From Paragyromitra xinjiangensis (Eukaryota; Ascomycota; Pezizomycetes; Pezizales; Discinaceae), in NCBI GenBank assembly GCA_038503065.1, contig JBCAMK010000003.1, positions 682,001 to 746,000 of the forward strand: 64,000 bases of DNA, given 5' to 3'. Below are positions 55,247 to 64,000 of this stretch, one piece after another. Both the position numbers and the translations under genes were made by a program. Position 1 is the stretch's first letter. The number at the start of each line of letters is the position of its first letter. Below the pieces are notes generated by a model, which made no database searches, had not been told where the DNA came from, and worked only from the letters and a program-made list of their open reading frames with translations.

Positions 55247-58200
55247 TTAATCAAGCAAATTGCAATTAGAAATTGCATCCAAATGTGAATTCGAGGATAA
55301 TTGAACCAGGTTATTCATTCAAATAAAATGGAGTAGGTCGGTTGCGTTGCTGTTGTTCAGTATTGCTGTGTGCCAGTCATTTCCCCATTGAGGGTGTGAT
55401 GTAATGTTCAATGGACAGTGTAAGGCTAAGTGAAGTGATGATAATATTTCACCACATGCGCATGTTGATGGGGGAGTAAGTGGATTCGGGTCCACCTTAG
55501 TTTGATTTGTGCGTAGTAGGGAAATGGCTCGCGCCTGGGATCGTCGGAGAAATCTAATGACTGTGGGAGGGTGTAGGGAAACTGGGGCAGGCGATTCTTG
55601 TTGCCATTGTGCCAGGAGTTGTGATTTGGGTTGTAGGCGAAGCCAGCCCAAGGTTGTGCAAGTGTGTTTGCATGGATATTTTGTGAGGCCTTCTTTGGCC
55701 ATGCGATCTGCTGCTTCGTTTCCTGCTATGCCCATGTGAGATGGGGTCCAGCGAGCGGTTACTGAGCAATTGAGATTTTGTAAAGTCTGAATGTGCGCAA
55801 GGGCATCGTTTAAGAATTGCCTGTTGGATGTGGGTCCCCCGGCTAGTGCGTTGATTGCATTCTGATTGTCAATGCACAGGTAGATGTCAGTATTGTCTAT
55901 GGGTAAATTTTTGATGAGATATGACGTGGCTTCTTGGATTCCATGTAGCTCGGCGTCTTCGTTTTCGCAGTGATTTCCCAGGTTGCAATTGCCTGTGTAT
56001 GATTGGAGGGTGGTTCCGGCGAAGATGTGACGGATGTTCCAGCCTGCTGCGGTGGTGCCATATTCAGATTTGGAACCGTCTGAATAAACTACCCAGGCAT
56101 CAGTGAGGGAATTTATCCAGTCTGTGTGTGATAGGGTTGCTGATTGTTTGGTGCCCATTATGTGGATATTATTGTGTGGAAGGAAAGGGTGTGTGGGTAA
56201 CGAGAGGGCTTCGAGTGGGGGGCCACGAAGGAGTTTGGAGAGAACACTGCCAACTCTTTGTAAGCCCGTGCCTGTGAAATTATTATGCTGTATATGTTGT
56301 TGTAGGATGTGATGTATGGGATTATTGGGATTGCATAGAATCCGTATCGCGTATAGTTGTGTGCGCATGTCTAGTAGCAGGTTGAGGGGGGGTAGGCCCG
56401 CTTCTGGTAAGAGTTTATTGATGGGGGTGAATTTGGGGAGCCCAGTTATGAGTCGGGCAACTCTGTGATAGGTGGGGGTGAGACGATGGAGAATGTCTGA
56501 AGTTCCGGTCCACCATACCTCAGAGCCAAAAAGGGCTGCAGGGAGGATGATGGTGTGGACTAATTGATGTAAAAGGTGAGGTGTTGGGCCTTTGCTTTTG
56601 ACGAGGTTGTTGACTAGGAATAATGACGTCCGGAGTCTAGAGGCTGCTTTTTGACAGTGTGTGTGGAAGTTTAATCGTTGGTCTAAGATGATTCCTAGTA
56701 CCTTGATTTGCGGGGATGGGTCGATTGTTCTGTTGAAAAGGTGTATGCCTTGCTTGATTGTGAGGCTGCTGCTGGAGGGGATTAAATGAAGCAGTTCGGT
56801 TTTGGGTTCAGAAAAGGTTATGTTGAGAAAGGCAGCTCTCTGTGCCTTCCTTTCATGTCTTTCCGTTAATCTTTTGGTGGCAAAAAGTGGAGTTTTTGCT
56901 AGCTGGAGGGCAGTGTCGTCATCTATATAGATGGTGGAGGATTCGTTTGGAGAGGTATAGGTGGAATCAAGAGCGGCTGCGTGTATGACGAAGGCTATTG
57001 ATGACAGGGGTGAACCCTGTGGGAGACCTATTTTGAGCGGGAGTGGTGACTCTAAGTTTCCATTGATTCTGAAGGCAAGGGTGCGATTGGTCGTGAAGCT
57101 GGACATCCATTTGATGCACCAGTTTGGAAATCGGTAATGTTGTAGGATGTGGATTAGATGAGGATGGGAAACACAGTTGAAGGCACCATCTATGTCGGTG
57201 GCCAGAAGGGTGGGTCGGGGAGGTAAACGTTGTGTTTTCCGATCGTTGTTGGTGATGGGTATTAGCAGTTGTTTTTGTGCAGGGGTGAGTAACAGGTGAA
57301 TTGAATCTATGGCAGATACGCCTCTTCTGGCACCTGTGTGGTGGGGACGGATGGCTCCATTGAGAGTGGCGTATTGTTCCAATCTCTTGGCTATTATTTT
57401 TTCGAGAATTTTTCCCAGGCATGATAATAAGGAGACTGGGCGATAGCTCTTGGGATCTGCGTAATCTGCCTTGTTCGATTTGGGGATGGGAACACAATGT
57501 GTGATTTTCCATCTGTCGGGCATGTGTCCCAATTGGAGGAGACTGTTAAATAGGGTGGATAAGAGTGCTGGACGGGCTCTGTGTACTTCTCTGAGAGTGA
57601 GGTAGTTGAAGCCATCCGCACCCACTGCAGTACGCATATTCGAGTGTTGCAGTAGGTTTTCTATTTCGTGCGGGGTGATGGTGTGGGTAGAGTGGCTGGT
57701 GTCCAGGAGGGGATTGGGTAGGAAATTATTTGGGAAGGGAGGCGGTTCATTTTGAGGGGGAAAGAAAGTTTTGCGGAAGGCTAGGCCTATTTCTTCGTCG
57801 GTCGACTTGCCTTGTACGGCTGGGATTGTGGATTTGTTTCGAGCGGAGGACTTGTTTAATTGGTTCCATGCTGCGCTTGGGTTCAATCCTTTGAGGGTGA
57901 GATGCCAGTGATTCCATTTTGCTATGGTAACCTCGGCTTTCCAGGTTTGTCTTAATTGATTGGCTTGTTGTCGAATATTGGTTGGAGAATTGGGTTTGCG
58001 TCGTTGCCTTTCTAGCCAGGCTAATTTGCGTTTGAGGGTGGATAATTGGGGTGTCCACCAGGCTTTGGCTCCGATTTTTGGTTTAGAAAGGGGAACCGTG
58101 TTTTGAATGGCCCTATTGATGAGGTTTTCGATGTGTGTAAGGGTGTTTTCAGTTGTTTGTGTGTTCCTGTAATCGAGGGGGATTGCTCCTTCTTGAATGA

Positions 58201-58969
58201 TTTTGTGAAAGTCGGGCCAGTTGGTTTTCGAATAGAGATGTTGGGGTGTGTATGAAGGGGGGTGAAGGTATAATGTTGTTTTCGTGGTGATGTGATCTGA
58301 ATTGTGTTCGTCTGAGGGAGGGGCTGACCATGGTCCTTGTATGTCGGTGAGGCCCCTTGCAAAGGTAAGATCGATTATGGAGGGGGAGCTTCCGTTTCTT
58401 GGGAAGTGGGTGAATGTTCCTGGTTTGTTGAGGAGTCTGAAGTTGTTATTCTCCAACCATTCCGTCATTGTTTCGGTGAGGTGAATGTGTCTTGAAAAGT
58501 AGCGATGGGCTGTCTCTGCTTCTGCTCCATACCACCAGGGGTGATGTAAGTTGAAATCCCCTGCTAGTATGGTGTTGGTGTGGAAGGAGTGCGATAGTAG
58601 CGGTAAATGGTGACTGTCGTTGGCCCGTGGTTGGAGATATAGGTTGCATATTTCTAATTTAATGTGCGCCGTTTGGAGGGTTACCGCAATCATGTGTGGA
58701 TTGGGTTTGAGTGTGACAATTGTTTTGATGTTGAGGTTCTTTCGAATATAAGTGACGACTTTAGGAAAAACACAAGGAAAATATGCGTCGAAGTTGTTTG
58801 CTGCAGGGGGTAGGCCATTATGATCTAGCCAAGGTTCTTGTAGCATTTGAATTAAGATATTGTTTGATGAATCTATGTCGTGAATTACTGAAAGTGTGGA
58901 GGCCTGTCCTTTAGCGCAGTTCAGTTGCTGCACAATGGCTATGCCTGATAGAATTGGGTGTGGCTGCAT
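55247..58969 (-). pseudogene. LINE-A5 ORF2, nearly complete
   Basis: Open from ATG 58967-58969 for 1216 codons to TGA 55319-55321, which replaces a CGA seen in A1 (LLHFI then MNNL). Only about 24 residues after the zinc-like tail motif (CACGEILSSLHLALHC) are lost; the natural stop is near 55247. Endonuclease (GDFNLHHPWWYG, SDH), RT (GADGFNYL, GLPQGSPLSSI, YIDD) and RNase H (YSDGS, ELHGIQEA, CIDNQNAI, WTPSHMGIAGNEAAD) are all uninterrupted. This is the best candidate in the window for a working LINE-A enzyme, if the lost tail is dispensable. Its own ORF1 is split by half-LINE-E. Confidence 0.9.
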
Positions 58970-59758
58970 TAAGCAGTGTTGTTGTTAATTCGGGAGGATT
59001 TGAGGCTTTCGGTGAGCTTGGTATAGGCGATGCAAACTTTGCGTTCATAGGCTTTGTGTCCTTGATTGCAGTTGGCGCAGCGAATTGGAGGGTGTGTGCA
59101 CTTGGTGCCTGCAGGGCATCCAGCGGTGGTACAGGGGTGTTTGGAGGTTTCATGAGTTTCCGCACATACTGCGCATTTGAACTCTTTTTTGCATGTTTGC
59201 TGATGATGGCCATATTCCTGGCATCTTCTGCATTGTGTGGTGGGAGAGACTGCAATGTATTCTTGTACACGGCAGAAGGAGTTGAAGAGGGGGATTTGGG
59301 AGAGGCCGAGTGTCTCCATGGTGAATTTTTGTGGAAGGGCGATAACGATGGCTGAGTGGGTTTTGTTGGCTCTTGCCTCTGGGGTTGTGAGCCATCTTGG
59401 AGTTTGCGCGAGGGTGAATGTTGGTACTGAGATTGACATTTGTTCTGCGACATCTGTCATTGTTGCTTTGGTGGGGATACCGTGGATTATAAACTTTGAC
59501 CATTTGGAATTTGGTCTGGCTTCACCAAGGGGGATCTTAAGAAGTGTGCACGCTGTTTCAATCTCCTTTTGGTATGCTTGGCAGATTTGTTCGGCGGATT
59601 CATCAGGACGGGTGATGAGAACGAAGTTATGTCTGGCGGTTTTGGTGCACATGAGGATGGAGGTGTTGCGTGGGGCAAGCTCCTTGTTGATGGCGGCCAG
59701 AAGGGAAGAGTTGTCAATGGAGGCTGGAACGTCGGCAGAGGTCTCTAGAATGATTTGG
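58969..59758 (-). pseudogene. LINE-A5 ORF1, C-terminal part
   Basis: From the QIILETSAD-type region to the stop in TAATG. It includes SKWSKFIIHGIPTKATM, QTPRWLTTPEAR and the zinc knuckles CRRCQEYGHHQQTC, CAVCAETHETSKHPC and CANCNQGHKAYERKVC. The N-terminal part lies at 62094-62719; with one target copy (59759-59772) discounted the two are in frame. Confidence 0.9.
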
Positions 59759-59772
59759 CGGTTGATGGTGGT
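59759..59772. repeat. 14 bp target-site duplication, left copy
   Basis: CGGTTGATGGTGGT here and at 62094-62107, flanking half-LINE-E. The same 14-mer is single in the uninterrupted LINE-A copies A2 and A3 apart from point differences. Confidence 0.93.
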
Positions 59773-60098
59773 ATTTATTTATTTATTTATTTATTTATTT
59801 ATTGTTCATACTCGCATGCATCCGAAACGGATATGGCGTACAGCAGAAGAAAACCCAACAGGAACATAAAAGAAAACAAAACAAAACTAACTAATCCTCC
59901 CCCAGTTCCAACTCAGCCTCTTCTAGGCTCGTCATCAGTGAATGTGTTAATACCCCGATCTAGTGACTCCCTCTCACAGTGTCAAGACTACCCTGGGCAT
60001 TCTTCCTTTACCATCGCTTGCTTTGTGCCTATAGCACTCCTTCCACCAGGTCCGAAGACCCCTGAAGGTTGGATACATCAATAAGGGTGGGGTGTAAC

Positions 60099-61643
60099 TT
60101 AAGTTACCATGCGATCCTGACGTTCGCTGGCACTAAGTTTGGCTTGGGTGAGTTTGAGGCAACCAGAAAAGTTACCACGATGCGGTTCGTTACAGTTCTT
60201 GCAATGGATGATAGTGTGGAGGCAGGGAGCTCCCTTGATGGTGCAAGAGGAGGTTGCGCAGGAGTGGGAGGATGCTGTATGAGGCCCAGCACAGATGTTG
60301 CAGAAGGGTGTCTTGCTGGTACAGCGTTGTTGTGGGTGGCCAAAGGCCAGGCAGGTAGTACATTGGGTGTCTGGCCCAAAGCGAAGGTATTTGGTGACTT
60401 TGTGACGAAGTCCAAACATGGAGAGCCCTCTCTCAAGGGCAGTGGTGGCAGGCTGCTTCCCCACAATGGTAAGAACCATGGAGGATGCCTGTTTCCCCTC
60501 TCTCTGCTCAGGTCTAGTGAGCCAACGGGGGTTGCGGAGTAGGGTGGTGCCTGGGTTAAACTGCTCAACCTCAAATCTGATTTGCTGGAAGCCCTCTTCG
60601 CCAGAGGGGATGGAGGTGGGAATGTTGTGCACAACAACCTGGGTCAGGACTGCTTCCTTTTCCATGCTGTTGGCATTGGGGATGGTGTTGCGAACCACTT
60701 CCTCAAGCTTCTGTCTTTGCTTAAGGAGGGAGTCAGAGGTGGTGGAGGTGACAGCAATGAGCTGCACATGGTGAGCTGGTGTGAATCGCACCTCTGCAAT
60801 CAATGGCCTTTCCAGAGCAGCATTGACTGCATTGCGAATGAGGAGTGGGGTGATGTCATCAGGAATGGGTAGACCATTCCTGGTGATGATGAGGGTACGG
60901 TCGCGTTTTGGGGGGTTTGCAGGTTGTTTGGTAGGCTTGGAGGCCTTGCTGGCGGGTCTGGGAGCCTTTTTGGAGGCAACCTGAGCCCAGGAGGTGGTGG
61001 CTGGCGGGGGAGCAGCTGCTGGAGGTAGAGGGAGGTTGGCAGAGGTCAGAATGGTTGTGAGAGTCCGTTTCTGTTCCAAGTCTGCTACCTTGGAGGTGAG
61101 GGTAGCCACCTTTTCCACTAGAGCTGGGTCGTTGTGGAAGGTAGGGGCTGGAGGGTGTGTTGATAGCTTTTTCAAGCTGTTTGACGCGTTTGGTGAGTGC
61201 TTTGATGAGCCTGTTCTGCTCATCCATCACTGCGAAGAGGAGGGGTTGTAGTTCTCCCCAGTACCAATGGCACCAAGGCGATCCAAATTGCTGTTAGAAT
61301 CATCCATCTGGATGACTGGAGGTAGGGTGGTGGAGAAGGTGAGGGGTCCCTCAGTGTCCGTCATGTCAGAGTCAGACTCTTCCAGGAGGACAGAGCCACT
61401 CTCTGTGGGCTCTGTGGCGGGCAGGGAGGCATAGTGAGGTAGGGGGACTGCTGGGCGAAGTGGCAGGGCTTGAGTAGGTGTTTGCTCTGGGTCTCCATGG
61501 AGCAGAGGCGAAAAACGGGTGTTTGGGGGTGTTGTAGGGGCGCCAAACGGCGTTTGGAGCGGGTTTTGAGGTGAGCTGGTCACAGAAGAGGGAGACCTGA
61601 AGCCTCTGCCTCTCCCTCTGCCTCTAGACGAAGAGGAAGACAT
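60099..61643 (-). pseudogene. Half-LINE-E ORF1, with a stop and likely compensating shifts
   Basis: The start is ATG 61641-61643 (MSSSSSRGRGRGRGF, Arg/Gly-rich). The frame reaches TGA at 61227-61229 and then stays open in the same frame to a stop at 60099. Between about 61230 and 61110 another frame reads a better helical segment (MMDEQNRLIKALTKRVKQL), so one shift out and one back is likelier than a plain nonsense change. After that come a helical stretch (LVEKVATLTSKVADLEQK), a linker with TTSWAQVASKKAPR, the conserved block (LTQVVVHNIPTSI, LRNPRWLTRPEQR) and three zinc knuckles (CTTCLAFGHPQQRC, CNICAGPHTASSHSC, CKNCNEPHRGNFSGC). Gag-like RNA-binding protein. Confidence 0.85.
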
Positions 61644-61835
61644 AGAGAAGGATCCTGAACCGACAGGAGGAGGTGGAGTGTGTTGTGGGGGGGGTTGCTG
61701 GGCCCTGGAGGGGGTCCCTGGCGGAGGGGGGTGGGAAATCGATCAGAACTTCTGCAGTTCTGGTCGGATCCGAACGAACGAGAGGGCGATCGAACGGGCG
61801 CGCTGAGGCGGTTCCAAAAAGCCCGGGGTCGAGCT

Positions 61836-62090
61836 AATCGGACGAAAACTGGTGGAGTTATGGCAAAATGCAGATTGCCAAAGTTTGGTGAGGTTTTTGT
61901 TGTTGGGGGGGAAAAGAGGGGTAAAACAGCGAATTCGACAACAACTTTTGCAAATCGAGAGCGACCTCGACGTACAATAGCAGGATCGAACGAGGGCAGC
62001 GAGCTGATTCCGAATAATCAAAAATCTCGTTAATCGGAGTAGTATTGGTGGAGTTGTGACCAAAAAGTCACTTTGGCGTTGTTGTTGTCG
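61836..62090 (-). repeat. Repeated motif in the half-LINE-E leader
   Basis: Two copies of a block reading roughly TTTTG-CATAACTCCACCA...TCCGATTA on the minus strand (about 61836-61875 and 62031-62076). A similar TCCGATT stretch occurs in the LINE-C leader near 20091. Repeated leader units often carry LINE promoters; that is inference here. Confidence 0.55.
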
Positions 62091-62093
62091 GTC

Positions 62094-62719
62094 CGGTTGA
62101 TGGTGGTGAATTGTGGTTGGAAAAGCTTGGGGGGGAGGGGCTTCTTTTTCTTGTTGCCCTTGCTGACTTTTGTGAAGGGTGCGCCAGGAGCATTCGCAGC
62201 TTGTGCATAGGTCATGGGTTTTCCATCGTTGAGGAGGGGGGTTTGGGGTTTCTGCGCTGGTGGTTGAGGTTTCTGTTGATTGTTAGGTGGAGCTGATGTG
62301 CGGGTGGGTTGACTGGTGTTTTTGTCAATGGCGTGAAGAGAGCCAGCCATATTGTTGAGCGTTGTAGATAGTTTTCCAACCATCTCTTGGAGGATCTTTG
62401 TCTGATCCGTGAGCCTGAGGATGTCATTCTCCTGCATGGCAATTTTGGCGAGGAGGTGGGTGTTGTTTTCCTCGGTTTGTGAGTTGAGGCGAGCAAAGCT
62501 GGACTTCAGGAGCCAGGCCACGAATTGCTCGGTGTTTCCTTCGTTGGGGATTTCAGGCATGTAATCTTCGGTTGGTGTGAAGTCACGAAGCCAGTTGGGA
62601 GTTGAATCATCGGGAAATTCTTGCATGAGAGCTTCATCGATGTACTGAGAATCGGTGGAGGGGCCAGCATGAGCTGAGTCAAAGAGGGATTGACCGGTGG
62701 AGGGTCCAGGGTATGCCAT
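62094..62719 (-). pseudogene. LINE-A5 ORF1, N-terminal part
   Basis: ATG at 62717-62719, then low-complexity and coiled-coil-like sequence (NNTHLLAKIAMQENDILRL), Pro/Gln linker and KKKKPLPPKLFQPQFTTINR up to the half-LINE-E insertion. The leader upstream (to 63041) is open in frame without ATG, as in A3 and A4. Confidence 0.9.
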
Positions 62720-63041
62720 TTGTTTGGATGGAGAGCCTGAGCGGGCGGGGGCTGGTGAAGGGTTGGAGAGGGTTCGTTTCTTGCCGATGAGGGGGAGGGT
62801 GAAGTTGGTGCCAAAGGTCACCAACTTTACAGGAGATGGGGAGGGTGTGCGGGATCTCCTGGGAGGAGTTTGGGGCGGATCCAGGATGAGTTGGGGCAAT
62901 GCGCCCGATGAAAGGTTGCGAGAGCGGGGAAGTGGTGAGAAATGAAGCCGAAGATTTAGAGACTTTTTGCAGTGTGTAACGCCATTGCAACGTAGCTTTT
63001 GGAGTTTTGCAGGGATCTTTTTCGCGTGCAGGATGAGGCCC

Positions 63042-64000
63042 AATTTCCAATTTCCAATTTCATTTAATTTAGACGATCGCTAACCTAACTAGCTAACCGA
63101 ATGGTGCGCGTATAAGAATACATGACCTCATCCACCGCCAGCCTCTCTTCCCCGTAAATAAACAAACTACAAAATAAAGAAAGCAAACAAAACAAAATAA
63201 CATTTCAAACTAAAGAAAATCAACCAAATAATCATAAAAATATAAAAGAAATGAAATATCCAATAACCGGAAACAAAGGAAAAGCTTCCCCCGCCCGGTT
63301 TACCAGTTCTCATTCTTAATCAAGCAAGTTGCAATTAGAAACTGCGTCCAAATATGAATTCGAGGATAATTGGACCAAGTTATTCATTCGAATAAAGTGG
63401 AGTAGATCGGTTGCGTTGGTGTTGTTTAATATGGCATTGTGCCAGTCATTTCCCCATTGAGGGCGTGAGGTGGTGTTCAATGGGCAATGTATGGCTAGGT
63501 GAACTGATGATGATATTTCACCACATGCGCATGTCGATGGAGGGGTTAATGGATTGGGATCCGCTTTGGTTTGATTTGTGCGTAGCATGGAAATAGCTCG
63601 TGCTTGGGATCGTCGGAGGAATCTGGTGACCGTAGGAGGTTTTAGGGAAACTGAAATAGATGTTTCTTGCTGCCATTGTGTTAAGAGCTGTATTTTGGGT
63701 TGTAGGCAAAGCCAGCCCAGGGTTGAGCACGTATGTTTGCATGGGCGTTTTATTAGGCCTTCTTTGGCCATGCGGTCTGCTACCTCATTGCCTTCTATGC
63801 CCATGTGAGATGGGGTCCAGCGCGCAATTACCGAACAATTAAGGTTGTGTAAGGTTTGGATGTGTGATAGGGCGTCATTCAAGAATTGTCTGTTGGATGT
63901 AGGTCCTCCAGCTAATGCTTTGATCGCGTTTTGATTATCGATGCACAGGTAAATGTCCGTGTTGTCTATTGGTAGATTTTTAATGAGGTGTGAGGTGGCT
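63042..64000 (-). mobile_element. LINE-A copy 6 (A6), 3' end only
   Basis: Heptamer tail at 63042-63061, 3' UTR with the GGATGAGG core and GTAT-TCTT-ATAC hairpin near 63112-63142, then the end of ORF2. The element continues beyond the window, so the head-to-tail array is longer than seen here. Confidence 0.93.
63316..63999 (-). CDS. LINE-A6 ORF2, RNase H end
   Basis: Open from the window edge to a stop at 63316. It contains CIDNQNAI, WTPSHMGIEGNEVAD (the last RNase H carboxylate region), the CACGEISSSVHLAIHC tail motif and the complete C-terminus ending SNCNLLD, including FIRMNNL that is cut in A5. No stop is seen in this part, so A6 could be an undamaged copy; the rest must be read outside the window. 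Confidence 0.9.
   Translation of the reverse strand, partial: ATSHLIKNLPIDNTDIYLCIDNQNAIKALAGGPTSNRQFLNDALSHIQTLHNLNCSVIARWTPSHMGIEGNEVADRMAKEGLIKRPCKHTCSTLGWLCLQPKIQLLTQWQQETSISVSLKPPTVTRFLRRSQARAISMLRTNQTKADPNPLTPPSTCACGEISSSVHLAIHCPLNTTSRPQWGNDWHNAILNNTNATDLLHFIRMNNLVQLSSNSYLDAVSNCNLLD

Larger units (their letters stand above)
59773..62093 (-). mobile_element. Half-LINE-E: ORF1-only element with tail and TSD
   Basis: 2321 bp on the minus strand: leader (61644-62093), ORF1-type gene, about 300 bp of 3' region, then a tail of eight or more AAAT units (59773-59803). A perfect 14 bp target duplication shows it inserted as a unit. There is no endonuclease or RT sequence between the ORF1 stop and the tail. 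It must have been moved by enzymes from another LINE. Confidence 0.88.
54998..63041 (-). mobile_element. LINE-A copy 5 (A5), interrupted by half-LINE-E
   Basis: GAGGCCC at 63035-63041, tail at 54998. Without the 2321 bp insertion and one 14 bp duplication it is 5709 bp. Same subtype as A1. Head-to-tail between A4 and A6. Confidence 0.94.

Noticed and set aside
59773..59803. Run of TTTA as a free microsatellite
   Set aside because: It is the 3' tail of half-LINE-E on the minus strand, bounded by the 14 bp target duplication.

Overview
The window looks like a transposon graveyard from a filamentous fungus. I see no convincing host single-copy gene, no rRNA or tRNA, and no CRISPR array. The fungal assignment is inference: Tad1/I-type non-LTR retrotransposons (LINEs) with an apurinic-type endonuclease, a reverse transcriptase (RT) and an RNase H domain in one ORF2, beside a Ty3/Gypsy chromovirus carrying an integrase chromodomain, are typical of fungal repeats. 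The species cannot be named from this. Element names (LINE-A to D, half-LINE-E and F, G1, G2, TIR-1 and TIR-2) are local labels.

Layout, left to right. 2-2726: 3' part of LINE-B1 (+). 2727-4043: Gypsy fragment G2a (-), integrase end only. 4044-17765: two head-to-tail LINE-A copies (A1, A2; both -), with a 2.3 kb inverted-repeat element (TIR-1) sitting seven bases into ORF1 of A1. 17766-18825: stub of a further LINE-A 3' end and a 913 bp solo LTR. 18826-20150: 5' half of LINE-C (-). 20150-28901: LINE-D (-), split by a 5.1 kb block (23300-28435) that carries an intact ORF1-type gene (half-LINE-F) and a 1.26 kb sequence repeated twice. 28902-36985: complete Gypsy element G1 (+) with 733 bp LTRs and a 376 bp hairpin element (TIR-2) in gag. 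36986-42231: LINE-B2 (+). 42232-43551: Gypsy fragment G2b, almost identical to G2a. 43552-64000: four more head-to-tail LINE-A copies (A3 to A6; all -). A5 is interrupted by an ORF1-only element (half-LINE-E) with a clean 14 bp target duplication.

How the parts work together. LINE-A encodes ORF1, a Gag-like RNA-binding protein with zinc knuckles, and ORF2 (endonuclease, RT, RNase H), coupled by an overlapping TAATG. Every near-complete LINE-A copy has an open ORF1 or one that is only interrupted by an insertion, plus exactly one premature stop in ORF2. Each LINE-A 3' tail, a run of the heptamer AATTTCC on the + strand, abuts the sequence GAGGCCC. That sequence is either the 5' end of the next LINE-A or a site inside the G2 integrase gene. 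The architecture therefore looks like serial insertion at one short site, giving an array resembling telomeric HeT-A arrays.

The most interesting observations are: this self-targeting array; a 3'-end RNA hairpin with compensatory changes between LINE-A and LINE-B; a DNA-transposon family with CATCAGCAAAA ends and 2 bp target duplications; two ORF1-only LINEs; and a structured 1.26 kb repeat that shares its 3' hairpin with one of them.
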